64,000 nt of DNA from Deminuibacter soli. Lineage in GTDB: Bacteria; Bacteroidota; Bacteroidia; Chitinophagales; Chitinophagaceae. The stretch spans positions 62,001 through 126,000 of the forward strand of contig NZ_QTJU01000003.1 of the NCBI RefSeq assembly GCF_003412455.1, written 5' to 3'. Of the stretch, positions 43,217 through 51,682 are shown one piece after another (within the stretch, counting starts at the first letter, position 1; each line of letters begins with the position of its first letter). Position numbers and translations under genes: made by a program. The notes under the pieces were generated by a model. It worked only from the letters and a program-made list of their open reading frames with translations. It had not been told where the DNA came from and ran no database searches.

Positions 43217-44023
43217 CTATCCGTCCCTCCATTCAGCTCCTTCGGGGTTCCCGTGAAAATATTGGCCTGGCTCGTAGCCGGAGAATTGCTTAAAATCATG
43301 GATGAAGTGGGCCTGATCATAGTAACCGCAGCTGTAAGCGATATCAGTGAGCGGGCGCAGCCTGTTGCCATAATGCGTTAGTGCATGCTGGAAACGGATA
43401 ATGCGTGCATAACGTTTCGGACTGAAGCCCGCCGCTTCCTTAAACCTGCGTTGAAACTGGCGTATGCTGAGGCAATGGTCATAGGCAAGCTGCTGTACAC
43501 TAATGGTACCCTTTGATGCAATGAGTTGCAGCACAGGCGAAGCCATGGCCTCCGGGATAACCGGGTGCATGCGCAGCTGCTGTTCAAGAAAACCGGTTAC
43601 CAGTGCAGCCCTGGCGGTATTGCTGTCTGCTGCCAGTACCTGCTGTTCCAATTCACGGCCTGTGTTGCCTAAAAATGTTTCGAGACCGGGCATCTGATCA
43701 CTGAATTCAGCAGCAGGCATGCCAAACAGGCGTTGAAAAGCGAAAGGGTAGAAGTACACGCCAAAAATGCCAAAACTTTCGTGGGTAATAAACCGGTGGT
43801 ATTGTGTGCCCTGCCCGTGTATCATAGACAGCGGCTCACTTAATGCACCTTGCTGTGTGAGTTGTTTAAACCGTCCTTTGTAATGAAAAATCATCTCCGG
43901 TAAACCATCTGCCATAGAACGGTACACATAGGGCTGCCCGGCAGGCACTTCATGTTCCAGTACCCAGTAAGCCCGCACAAACGGGCTCAGCAACAGCGAT
44001 GGCGGCAGCGTATAATAAAGCAT
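43217..44023 (-). CDS. AraC-family transcriptional regulator
   Basis: A 268-residue regulator with an N-terminal DUF6597-like domain (about 1-140; YYTLPPSLLLSPFVRAYWVLEH and GPQ-type YHRFITHESFGIFGVYFYPF) and a C-terminal AraC DNA-binding domain with two helix-turn-helix units (about 165-260). The first HTH contains VQQLAYDHCLSIRQFQRRFK, and the second PLTDIAYSCGYYDQAHFIHDFK, the usual signature. The VOC gene lies 61 bases downstream on the same strand and is a likely target. An 8-base tandem repeat lies upstream. Confidence 0.9.
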   Translation of the reverse strand: MLYYTLPPSLLLSPFVRAYWVLEHEVPAGQPYVYRSMADGLPEMIFHYKGRFKQLTQQGALSEPLSMIHGQGTQYHRFITHESFGIFGVYFYPFAFQRLFGMPAAEFSDQMPGLETFLGNTGRELEQQVLAADSNTARAALVTGFLEQQLRMHPVIPEAMASPVLQLIASKGTISVQQLAYDHCLSIRQFQRRFKEAAGFSPKRYARIIRFQHALTHYGNRLRPLTDIAYSCGYYDQAHFIHDFKQFSGYEPGQYFHGNPEGAEWRDG

Positions 44024-44065
44024 CGGTTCAAAGATGGTTGTTCAAAGAAGTACTTTGAACAACGG

Positions 44066-44113
44066 TTCAAATGTTCAATAGTTCAATAGTTCAAACGTTC
44101 AATAGTTCAATAG
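44066..44113. repeat. 8-base tandem repeat upstream of the AraC gene
   Basis: Six units in a row: TTCAAATG, TTCAATAG, TTCAATAG, TTCAAACG, TTCAATAG, TTCAATAG. Similar words occur downstream of glgB near 60976. It occupies the region where the AraC-gene promoter would lie. Confidence 0.75.
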
Positions 44114-44165
44114 TTGCAGACAAGGTTACATTGAACATTTAAACAATGGAACCAATGGAACCTTG

Positions 44166-44558
44166 TTATGCCTTCCATGCATCTATGGCCGACTTGATAG
44201 CGCCTGCTATCGCCGCAGGGTTTTTGCTCATGATAGAGGCGCCGAGTGTACTGGCTGCCGCGGCTACATTGATGGCTTTTTGTATGTTCTGCAGCTGGTG
44301 GTAGCTGCTTTTCAATTCCTCTGTAAGTCCTGCAATTTTAGCAAGGGAATCCTGTACCGTGTTCATCACGAGCAGGGTTGACTGGGTAAACAAATCGTCG
44401 GAGTAGTTCAGTATATTCCAGTGCAGCGAGCGCAGCTGCTGGTTTTGTGCTTCGCTGAGTGTATTGATATTGGCAATGCGGTATTCGCCTACGGCCTGGG
44501 CTATTACCAGGAAACTGTGTGCAAGCTGGCTTGTTTGTTCGGCAGTTAACTGTGGCAT
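44166..44558 (-). CDS. Small helical protein of unknown function
   Basis: A 130-residue, almost wholly helical protein without signal peptide. The N-terminal 90 residues are amphipathic (AEQTSQLAHSFLVIAQAVGEY, SQSTLLVMNTVQDSLAKIAGLTEELK). The C-terminal 40 residues are alanine/glycine-rich and hydrophobic (AINVAAAASTLGASIMSKNP, AIAGAIKSAIDAW), like a membrane-active or oligomerising hairpin. It is encoded 5 bases after the lipoprotein gene upstream and clearly shares an operon with it. No family recognised. Confidence 0.7.
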   Translation of the reverse strand: MPQLTAEQTSQLAHSFLVIAQAVGEYRIANINTLSEAQNQQLRSLHWNILNYSDDLFTQSTLLVMNTVQDSLAKIAGLTEELKSSYHQLQNIQKAINVAAAASTLGASIMSKNPAAIAGAIKSAIDAWKA

Positions 44559-44563
44559 ATGGG

Positions 44564-45427
44564 CTATTTATCGGCGTTTTTAATGGTATTGAATTCGTTG
44601 TACAGATCACCCAGGTCATTGGCATAGCGCATGGTTGCTTCCTGTACATCTTTCGCGGTTAAACGGTTGCGGTTATTGTATAGCTGGCGGTGCCCTGCTG
44701 CTGTTTTTTCCAGTGCTTTGCCAAAGGTTTCGAGCAATGCCTGTTTGGCCGCAATGGCAGCCATGGTATCATCGTATTCGTCAATCACTTTTTTCTTTTC
44801 AAAATCGGTTGCTGCATGACGCATCATTTCAGGATAAATATCATACTGCAGCCTGGCTGCCTTTACCTGCAACTTGCCGCTGAGATTGGTGGCAATGGCA
44901 AAGGACAGGTAATGCAGCAAGGTATCCACAGGGCCGTTGGATTGTTCGATCACCTGCTTCAGCTTGCGGCTGCGGTAACCATCAGTGATGAGATGCAGTA
45001 ACACTTCCGATATTTTTGAATAGGCATTCACTACTTCCTTTTTGTAAGGCGTGGAACTGATTAAACCCGATTCATTGAGCGAAGTGCCCAGCGCCGTTAC
45101 CTTGTAGGTGCTGGCATCTTTACCGGCAAGTTTTGACAGTGCAGTGAAATAGGCTTTCAATGCCTCATATATTTTACGGGTACCTGCATCGGCCTTTTTG
45201 TTCGATTCGCAGGGGCAGGGTGTGGTTTGCAGCTGCAGGCTGAAATAACGTTGCAGTTTGCACGAATCGGCACAGGCCTGTTGAAAGGAATACCCGGTAT
45301 TGTCGAATTGTGTGATGTTTTCCAGCGCACCTGTGGCGTAGGTATCCACCGCTTTTATGTTTACACAGGCATGAAGCGTGGCAATAAGCAGTAGCAGGAG
45401 GGCAGCAGAACGTAACTTTTGTGTCAT
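44564..45427 (-). CDS. Helical lipoprotein of unknown function
   Basis: A 287-residue lipoprotein: signal peptide LRSAALLLLLIATLHAC with acylated cysteine 21, then a mainly helical body with two possible disulfides (QACADSCKLQRYF and TTPCPCESNKK). Helical pairs follow (KIYEALKAYFTALSKLAGKD, YSKISEVLLHLITDGYRSRK) and the C-terminus DLGDLYNEFNTIKNADK. It is the first gene of a two-gene operon with the small helical protein. The pair resembles nothing I can name; co-operation at the membrane is inferred from the layout. Confidence 0.72.
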   Translation of the reverse strand: MTQKLRSAALLLLLIATLHACVNIKAVDTYATGALENITQFDNTGYSFQQACADSCKLQRYFSLQLQTTPCPCESNKKADAGTRKIYEALKAYFTALSKLAGKDASTYKVTALGTSLNESGLISSTPYKKEVVNAYSKISEVLLHLITDGYRSRKLKQVIEQSNGPVDTLLHYLSFAIATNLSGKLQVKAARLQYDIYPEMMRHAATDFEKKKVIDEYDDTMAAIAAKQALLETFGKALEKTAAGHRQLYNNRNRLTAKDVQEATMRYANDLGDLYNEFNTIKNADK

Positions 45428-45490
45428 AGCAAGTTAGCAGGTTATTTGGGCTTCTAAGGTCGGGGATTTTTTTTATTTTCACCCATTAAC

Positions 45491-46777
45491 ATGACAAACG
45501 ATACACACAATTTTACAACCGGCAGCAGCCGCATCAAAGCGGTATTGACCGGTTCTGCAGGTAACCTGGTTGAATGGTTCGACTGGTATGTGTACGCAGC
45601 CTTCGCCATTTATTTTGCACCCGTGTTTTTTCCGAAAGGCAATCCCACAGCCCAGTTGCTCGATACGGCTGCCATATTTGCCGTAGGCTTCCTGATGCGC
45701 CCGGTAGGCGGCTGGCTGTTTGGCCGTATTGCAGACCGCAAAGGGCGTAAAACGGCGATGACTTTGTCGGTACTCTTTATGTCATTCGGGTCATTGCTGA
45801 TTGCATGCATGCCATCGTATAAAAGCATTGGTGTTATTTCTCCTGTTTGTTTGCTGCTCGCCCGTTTGCTGCAGGGGCTGAGTGTAGGAGGTGAGTACGG
45901 CACTTCGGCTACCTATTTAAGTGAAGTGGCGGTAAAAGGTAAACGTGGCTTTTATTCCAGCTTCCAATATGTAACACTCATCGGCGGACAACTGGTTGCG
46001 CTCGGCGTACAAATGCTGTTGCAAAAGGTGTTGCTGAGTGCTGAACAAATGCATGCATGGGGATGGCGCATTCCATTCGTGATCGGTGCTATACTCGCGG
46101 TAACCGTGTTGTACCTGCGGGTGCATATGCCCGAATCACTGCAGAAGGCTGCTGCCAATAAAAACAGCGGATCGCTGAAAGCACTGCTGCAACAGCATCC
46201 CAGGGCAGTAATGACTGTGGTGGGCTTAACCATGGGTGGTACCCTGGCATTTTATACGTACACTACCTACATGCAGAAGTTCCTGGTAAATACGGTGCAC
46301 TTAACCAAGGAGCGGTCAACCGAAATCGTATTCTGGCTAATGCTGATCTATGCTTTTTTACAACCATTGATGGGCGCTTTATCTGACAGGATCGGCCGCA
46401 AACCCCTGTTAATCTCCTTCGGCATACTCGGCACTATTTTCACGGTGCCCATCTTAACCGCAGTGAGCACTGCAGGCACCGCTGCCACTGCTTTCTGGCT
46501 CATACTCGCAGCGCTGGTGATTGTAAGCGGTTATACTTCCATTAACGCCGTTGTAAAGGCAGAATTGTTCCCTGCCGGCATACGTGCGCTGGGTGTGGGT
46601 TTTCCCTATGCCATTACTGTTGCGCTGTTTGGCGGAACTGCCGAATACATTGCCCTGTATTGTAAAAACATCGGGCACGAGCATTGGTATTACTGGTACG
46701 TAACCACGTGCATTTTCATATCCCTGTTGTGTTATGTATTCATGAAGCCCGGGAAGGAACTGGATCGCACAGCGTGA
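45491..46777 (+). CDS. MFS transporter, metabolite:H+ symporter type (KgtP/ProP-like)
   Basis: A 428-residue proton symporter of the MHS subfamily, importing a dicarboxylate, osmolyte or similar anion. Twelve hydrophobic segments are visible. Family signatures are GNLVEWFDWYVYAAFAIYFAP at the start, FGRIADRKGRKTAMTLSV (the MFS loop 2-3 motif), LLQGLSVGGEYGTSATYLSE, and GALSDRIGRKPLLISFG in the second half. These match alpha-ketoglutarate permease-like proteins, but substrate cannot be assigned. A TATTTTCA box ends 9 bases before its start. Confidence 0.9.
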   Translation: MTNDTHNFTTGSSRIKAVLTGSAGNLVEWFDWYVYAAFAIYFAPVFFPKGNPTAQLLDTAAIFAVGFLMRPVGGWLFGRIADRKGRKTAMTLSVLFMSFGSLLIACMPSYKSIGVISPVCLLLARLLQGLSVGGEYGTSATYLSEVAVKGKRGFYSSFQYVTLIGGQLVALGVQMLLQKVLLSAEQMHAWGWRIPFVIGAILAVTVLYLRVHMPESLQKAAANKNSGSLKALLQQHPRAVMTVVGLTMGGTLAFYTYTTYMQKFLVNTVHLTKERSTEIVFWLMLIYAFLQPLMGALSDRIGRKPLLISFGILGTIFTVPILTAVSTAGTAATAFWLILAALVIVSGYTSINAVVKAELFPAGIRALGVGFPYAITVALFGGTAEYIALYCKNIGHEHWYYWYVTTCIFISLLCYVFMKPGKELDRTA

Positions 46778-46789
46778 AGCGTGAGTGAG

Positions 46790-47085
46790 AAGCAGCGAGA
46801 ATCGAGAATCGACAGTCGGGACTATCTTAGCGAACGTTATTCGTGAATCGTCAGTCGTCAGTCGTCAGTGATCTTGGCGAAGACTTTTCGAGAAACGAGA
46901 ATCAACAGTCGGGACTATCTTAGCGAGCGTTATTCGTGAATCGTCAGTCGTCAGTGATCTTGGCGAAGACTTTTCGAGAACGAGAATCGACAGTCGGGAC
47001 TATCTTAGCGAACCTATTGCTTCGCCGCAGGCGACTGGCACCAGACAAGCTTGCAGCTCGCAGCTAGAAGCTTGCAGCTGTTACC
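46790..47085. repeat. Mosaic intergenic repeat, three A-B units plus E and D
   Basis: In the convergent gap after the MFS gene. Reverse module A (GACAGTCGGGACTATCTTAG) recurs at 46811, 46904 and 46989, spacings 93 and 85. Module B (TTCGTGAATCGTCAGTCG) sits between the copies; the first unit has one extra CAGTCGT. An E-like CGCCGCAGGCGAC is at about 47023-47035, and D (CTAGAAGCTTGCAGCTGTT) at 47064-47082 runs into the end of the FMN reductase gene. Confidence 0.8.
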
Positions 47086-47606
47086 AGCTTCAACAGGCTT
47101 TGCAATTGCTCCAGGGTTTCAGCATCGTGGAGGCGACCGTCTTCACCAATTTTCTTGGTAACGGCAGGTATGCTGATGCTGCCGCCTTCGGGTATGCTGG
47201 CGCCGATTACTTTTAAGGTGGTGAGCAGCGAAGCATGTGCTTTATCGCCGCCTGTAACCAATGGCGAGCCACTGATAGTGATGGTAGGTTTATTGGTAAA
47301 CTCGCCTGAGGAAACCAGCCAGTCCAGCGCATTTTTTAATACACCCGGCATGCCAAATGCATACTCCGGTGTGCATACCACCACAGCCGCAGCATCCTGT
47401 ACCTGATTGCGGAAAGCCTTTACCGGTGCGGGTGTTAGCTGCTCTGTATTAATATCCGGGTTAAAATGCGGCAACTCACCAATAGACGTGGAAAACAGTA
47501 CAGGCAGATCTGTTCCCTGCTGCATGGCAGCCACCGCTTCCAGTAACGACTGGTTAAACGAACGCGCACGCAAACTCCCTGAAATAGCTAAAATATATCG
47601 CTCCAT
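47064..47606 (-). CDS. NADPH-dependent FMN reductase family protein
   Basis: A 180-residue flavodoxin-fold oxidoreductase. The FMN phosphate loop is ISGSLRARSFNQSLL (about 9-23), and the flavin-ring contact is VVCTPEYAFGMPGVLKNALDWL (about 76-97) with GSPLVTGGDKAH further on. It reduces flavins, quinones or chromate-like acceptors; substrate unknown. The last codons (VTAASF) and stop are encoded by repeat module D (GAAGCTTGCAGCTGTTAC), so the C-terminal tail appears to come from the repeat. Confidence 0.87.
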   Translation of the reverse strand: MERYILAISGSLRARSFNQSLLEAVAAMQQGTDLPVLFSTSIGELPHFNPDINTEQLTPAPVKAFRNQVQDAAAVVVCTPEYAFGMPGVLKNALDWLVSSGEFTNKPTITISGSPLVTGGDKAHASLLTTLKVIGASIPEGGSISIPAVTKKIGEDGRLHDAETLEQLQSLLKLVTAASF

Positions 47607-47665
47607 CTTACTTATTTGTTTTAAATAACCATAAAAGCCATCAAGCCATTAAACCCTTCAGGCAA

Positions 47666-48802
47666 TCATTCCCCCAGCTTAAATTTCTGCAGCACCGGCA
47701 CCGGCAAACTGCCAGCAGCAACAGCTGTGTTCACGGGGACGCCGATAAAAAATAATTCACCCTTATAAACAGTGTACTGGAAGTAATTATCCTGCGCAGG
47801 TAAACGCCATTCATGCAGCAATTTACCGGTATAGTCCAGTTTAGCGAGCCACGTGGCTGCAGGGTCTGTATCTTTTCTTACGAGCAGGTAAATCGCTGTT
47901 GCATCTGCATACACATTATCATGACCAGCCCATTCCCAGTGATAACGCATAAAAGGGATTTTAACACTGCCGGTGATGACGCCATCAAGAGTAATGGCGG
48001 TAATCTTTACGTACTGCGATTCATCGGTATTAAACGGGTTGGATAAGGTAATGATATGAATAAACTGCTCCCTGAACCAGGCACTGGCCAAAAACTCATC
48101 TTCCCTGGTGGCGATGATTTTCTCCAGCTGCTTGCCGGTAGCTATATCCTGGCGTTGTAAAAAAGGCTGGGTCATAGAAGTATACTCCTTGTTGTAATTA
48201 CCCAGCACATATATTTTGTTGTTGCCGTAGAAGGTGTAAAAGGGCAGCACGCTTGTCCATGTAAAGGCAAAGGTTTGCAGTTTGCCGCCATAACTTACTG
48301 TTGTTTTAATAACACTTTTGCTGGCCTGTTCTGTTGCCTGTGCACCGTTGTTATATAGATAAGCGATGGCCGTTCGGTTATTGCCTGTGGCAATGGTGCC
48401 GCACACATCTGCAGTCGCTGCACCCAGACTTACCGTTTTCAATGTTTTTCCACCGGTGTTAATGTAGCGCAGTACCTGCACTCCGCTGGCTGCATTGCCG
48501 GTGTTCGTGGCATGCACACCGGTTACCAGCAGGGTATCGCCGGCAAATGCCATCTGGCTGAATACGTTAATGGGCAGGCTGTCTATCCTGAGCGACCATT
48601 GTTCTTTCAGCGCGGCATCGAATTTTTTTACCGTGGCAAAACACGCGCCGTTGCTGTTTTTAAACGTTTTGCCCAGTATAAAAACACCCTCCGGTTTTAC
48701 CAACAGGGCCTGGCTGTACTGCACCCCGCTCAGCGCCGTTTGCGCGCGGCCCGCAAGGTTAATACACAATAAAAAAGCTGCGAAGACAATCCGTTGGTTC
48801 AT
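47666..48802 (-). CDS. Secreted protein of unknown function, propeller-like
   Basis: A 378-residue exported protein. ATG 48802 gives the signal peptide MNQRIVFAAFLLCINLAGRAQ; another in-frame ATG lies 13 codons upstream. The mature part is beta-rich with about six to seven strand groups that end in similar phrases (YFDAALKEQWSLRID-like, FTWTSVLPFYTFYGNNKIYVLG, ATWLAKLDYTGKLLHEWRL), as in beta-propeller proteins. No catalytic motif or sorting domain was seen. It diverges from the TPR lipoprotein gene. Confidence 0.68.
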   Translation of the reverse strand: MNQRIVFAAFLLCINLAGRAQTALSGVQYSQALLVKPEGVFILGKTFKNSNGACFATVKKFDAALKEQWSLRIDSLPINVFSQMAFAGDTLLVTGVHATNTGNAASGVQVLRYINTGGKTLKTVSLGAATADVCGTIATGNNRTAIAYLYNNGAQATEQASKSVIKTTVSYGGKLQTFAFTWTSVLPFYTFYGNNKIYVLGNYNKEYTSMTQPFLQRQDIATGKQLEKIIATREDEFLASAWFREQFIHIITLSNPFNTDESQYVKITAITLDGVITGSVKIPFMRYHWEWAGHDNVYADATAIYLLVRKDTDPAATWLAKLDYTGKLLHEWRLPAQDNYFQYTVYKGELFFIGVPVNTAVAAGSLPVPVLQKFKLGE

Positions 48803-48899
48803 GCAGTTGAAATAATTGAAGAGCATAAAGATAAGTAACACAATTTTTATTCATCATTCATTTCCGGAGGCTTACATTTGTGTACTTCCTAATAAACCC

Positions 48900-50033
48900 A
48901 TGCTTATGCGTTTCTGGCAATATGTTTCCCTTTCCGGTTTGCTGCTGGCTGCATGTAAACAGTCCAATCAGCAACAAAGTGTTCACCTTACGGCAAATGC
49001 CATCTACAACAAAGATTCGGTGTTGTGGGTAGCTGCCCACAGCGAGGGCGCTGCAGGTGCGGCTGATAAACTTTTTCAGAAAGCGGTGGATGAATACCGC
49101 AACAAAAACAAGGCATCCGGCAGTGTTGCATTGTTTAAACAATCGCTCGTGGTGCTTCCGCAGGCGAAGACGTATTACGAACTGGGCAATGCGCTTTCGG
49201 GCAGCAACAAATATGAGGAAGCCGTAAAAGCCTACTCCATGGCAGAAGCCCTCAACTACAAACCGCTGGGCAAGCTGCTGTACAATACCGCCTGTGCATA
49301 TTCTATCTTACACCAGGATTCTGCTGCACTGTACTACCTGGTGTCTGCCATTGAATTTGGTTACAACAACAGCAAACAGATATTCAGCGATCCTGACCTG
49401 GAATACATCCGTAAAGACAACTGGACATTCTCCAATGCCGTAAAAGCTGCGCTCAATGGGGCAGGTGATACCGAAACACTGGAGTGGAAAATGTATGCCC
49501 GCGATTTTAAACCATTGCATTTCCCGCTGGTGCTCGATACCAATTATATCCGGGTTGACCAGGAGGGATACCTTGGTGAGGAGAAAGTAATTCCCTACGA
49601 TTATGAACGTTATGTAAGCGAAATGCGCGACAGCAAGTTTTCACGAGATGTAGGTAAAGTGGCCGTGCGTGTAGGCCAGGTAAAACAAACCGATTCTTCC
49701 GTGGTATTGATCTATGCTATTGAAGACGAGTTTCTGCGTGAAGTAATGCCCAATGGCGGCAATATTTCCCTGAGTTACTACCTGGTTAGTTATGACAAGA
49801 AAGGCAAGCTGATAGAAAAACTCGCCATTGGCGGACATAAAAAATTCAGCGAGCCGTTTAAAATTGCAGAGCTGAAACAGGATTCGCAGGTAAGCATCAA
49901 AAGCTATAAAATATCTTACCTGAAAGACCCCGAGCAGTCAGGCTACGAAAGTGATAACCATGTTACCGCAATGGAAGAAGCCGGTACCGAACAATACAGC
50001 ATTACACCGGGCGGGCATTTTGTGAAAATGTAG
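48900..50033 (+). CDS. TPR-containing lipoprotein
   Basis: A 377-residue lipoprotein. The signal peptide and lipobox are in MLMRFWQYVSLSGLLLAACK, with ATG 48900 or 48906 possible. Residues about 45-150 form TPR-like helical pairs (ADKLFQKAVDEYRNKNK, AKTYYELGNALSGSNKYEEAVKAYSMAEALNY, LYNTACAYSILHQDSAALYYL). The second half is beta-rich (VGKVAVRVGQVKQTDSSVVLI, ISLSYYLVSYDKKGKLIEKL) and ends in EQYSITPGGHFVKM. TPRs indicate a scaffolding role in the periplasm or outer membrane; no partner is identifiable. Confidence 0.78.
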   Translation: MLMRFWQYVSLSGLLLAACKQSNQQQSVHLTANAIYNKDSVLWVAAHSEGAAGAADKLFQKAVDEYRNKNKASGSVALFKQSLVVLPQAKTYYELGNALSGSNKYEEAVKAYSMAEALNYKPLGKLLYNTACAYSILHQDSAALYYLVSAIEFGYNNSKQIFSDPDLEYIRKDNWTFSNAVKAALNGAGDTETLEWKMYARDFKPLHFPLVLDTNYIRVDQEGYLGEEKVIPYDYERYVSEMRDSKFSRDVGKVAVRVGQVKQTDSSVVLIYAIEDEFLREVMPNGGNISLSYYLVSYDKKGKLIEKLAIGGHKKFSEPFKIAELKQDSQVSIKSYKISYLKDPEQSGYESDNHVTAMEEAGTEQYSITPGGHFVKM

Positions 50034-50049
50034 GGAGAGGAGGGGATCA

Positions 50050-50715
50050 CTACTCACCACGCGTTTTTATCATCCACTCAGCGATCAGCCAGTTCAGCAC
50101 CCAGCTGGCCCAGGCAACAAAAACATAGGCTGCTACAGGACTTATATTGATCCGCAGTACAGCAATGCAATAGATCATACCGCGCAGGGTAAGTGCCGAT
50201 AAGGTCAAGGCATAACTGCGTGTCATCATGTTACCGTGCAGTTGCCATTTGCGTTGTAAAGCATAGCGCCAGGCAAGGGCGGTGGTAGTAAGCCACGATA
50301 AGGCGAGTAAAACAAACCCGGTGCGTGCGGGCCATCCGCCGTTGGCATAAAAAGCCATCACTAAACCGGCAGGCCCGCTTAACAGCAATACCACCAGCAC
50401 GTACAGCTTACCTGCCAGCCTGTGCCAGCGCGGGTATTTGCGCAGTAAGGTGCGGTTAAATTGCAGCAGTCCGCTTACCAGTACCAGCATGCTTACAAAT
50501 ACATGTACGTAAAAACTCACCCGCCAGTGCAGCAGGTGATATACCGCAATTTTAGTTTGCAGAAAGCCGGTATAGCGGTCAAATGAAGTGTAAGGCAGGG
50601 TTAACAGCAACATTAACCAGCTGCCTGCCAGTATCAGCACTACAGTTATTACTGCCGGTATTTTGCGCAGCAGCGGTAAGGCGGTATGTTTAATCCACGA
50701 TAATGCTGAAATCAA
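50050..50715 (-). CDS. DUF2306 membrane protein
   Basis: A 221-residue multi-pass membrane protein of the DUF2306 family, function unknown. Hydrophobic segments occur at about 20-40, 68-88, 105-125, 130-148 and 185-210. Family features are HVFVSMLVLVSGLLQFNR, WHRLAGKLYVL and HGNMMTRSYALTLSALTLR; the conserved histidines in the second and fourth of these could bind haem or metal. The start is TTG at 50715, the only ordinary start upstream of the first membrane segment, and overlaps the lipoprotein gene by 26 bases. Confidence 0.77.
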   Translation of the reverse strand: MISALSWIKHTALPLLRKIPAVITVVLILAGSWLMLLLTLPYTSFDRYTGFLQTKIAVYHLLHWRVSFYVHVFVSMLVLVSGLLQFNRTLLRKYPRWHRLAGKLYVLVVLLLSGPAGLVMAFYANGGWPARTGFVLLALSWLTTTALAWRYALQRKWQLHGNMMTRSYALTLSALTLRGMIYCIAVLRINISPVAAYVFVAWASWVLNWLIAEWMIKTRGE

Positions 50716-51442
50716 ATCCTTCCCCTTTAATGCCGTTCAGGTATTTTTTGCCGTCGTCGTTCTGGTAAAAACTGAAATCAAAAACAGTGTTTGTTTTCTT
50801 GAAAGTTTCATTGGGTTGCCAGTTTACCAGCACCTGGTTGTTTTTTACCTCCCAGGTACCTTTTACGGTAGTCAGCTGGTCTACATAAGTACTGTCTGTT
50901 ATATGCGCGTAATAGGTAAGCAGGCAGGAGCCATCTTTCTCAAAATTGATATCGCTGTGGTCGCCGGCCATCATGCCGCCATCGGTAAAGGGATCGTAAC
51001 CTACCTCATCAATTTCGTACTGGCGTTTGGGCGAAGTGGCTCTTGCCAGGGTAAAATCTTTGGCGCGGGGGCCGTCTGGCTTCACGGGCGACCAGCTGGC
51101 GGTGGCTTTGGCAAAAGCCGTATCGAAGTTAATGATGAAATGACCGTCATAGGGATTATCACCCGGCTCATCAAGCGTGGCGGTAAAGCCATTGGCCGTA
51201 GGCAGCAGCTCACCGGTAATGTTTCTTTTCAGGCCCTTGTGTACATTGTACCCGGCCACTTTATTGCCGTTATGATAGTTAATGGTGATGTAAATGGGGC
51301 TGCCATCAAAATCGCCTTTGTACAGCGATACTACCGCAGAATCGGAAGCGGTGTGGCTGGCGGGTTCCTGGTTTGTGTTTTTACCGGTGCAGGCGGTGAG
51401 CATTAATCCGGTCAGCAGTGTTGCAACAACAATGATTTTCAC
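50690..51442 (-). CDS. Lipoprotein of unknown function
   Basis: A 250-residue lipoprotein. The GTG start at 51442 is chosen because it begins the signal peptide (KIIVVATLLTGLMLTAC, cysteine near 18); the frame is open 32 codons further upstream. The mature region is beta-rich: YKGDFDGSPIYITINYHNGNKV, ATLDEPGDNPYDGHFIINF, then TVKGTWEVKNNQVLVNW, which resembles calycin or META-like small barrels. It overlaps the DUF2306 gene by 26 bases, so the two are coupled. Function unknown. Confidence 0.72.
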   Translation of the reverse strand: MKIIVVATLLTGLMLTACTGKNTNQEPASHTASDSAVVSLYKGDFDGSPIYITINYHNGNKVAGYNVHKGLKRNITGELLPTANGFTATLDEPGDNPYDGHFIINFDTAFAKATASWSPVKPDGPRAKDFTLARATSPKRQYEIDEVGYDPFTDGGMMAGDHSDINFEKDGSCLLTYYAHITDSTYVDQLTTVKGTWEVKNNQVLVNWQPNETFKKTNTVFDFSFYQNDDGKKYLNGIKGEGFDFSIIVD

Positions 51443-51651
51443 TTGAAATGGGTTGTTTTGCACAAAACTATTGTTATAATGGTTACGCGCAGCTTGTATA
51501 TAGCATATTTTTATAAGGAACACAGTATTGATACCCATTTAGATATAGCAAATAAATGGTATACGGTAGGAGCCACCTGCATTTTACGCGTCGCAATGCA
51601 CCAATTCTCCACAGATTTATCCATAGTGCCCCTTTATTAACCTTTTTCGCT

Positions 51652-51659
51652 TAAGTTCG
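51652..51659 (+). promoter_or_regulatory. Possible -7 box of smc
   Basis: TAAGTTCG, followed by CG, lies 23 bases before the GTG start of smc. It resembles TAnnTTTG with C for T at one position, as in the ccmE and gtrA boxes. Confidence 0.35.
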
Positions 51660-51682
51660 CGTTTGCTAAAATGGCCTAGACT

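Noticed and set aside
44166-45427. Toxin-antitoxin pair
   Set aside because: The larger protein is a lipoprotein and neither resembles a known toxin or antitoxin; only reported as an orphan pair.
51615-51635. DnaA-box-like TTATCCATA and nearby CCACAG, possible origin
   Set aside because: A single imperfect box without a cluster, AT-rich unwinding region or dnaA/dnaN neighbours.
51443-51640. 65-residue plus frame upstream of smc
   Set aside because: Overlaps the lipoprotein 5' region on the other strand and has no start context or recognisable composition.
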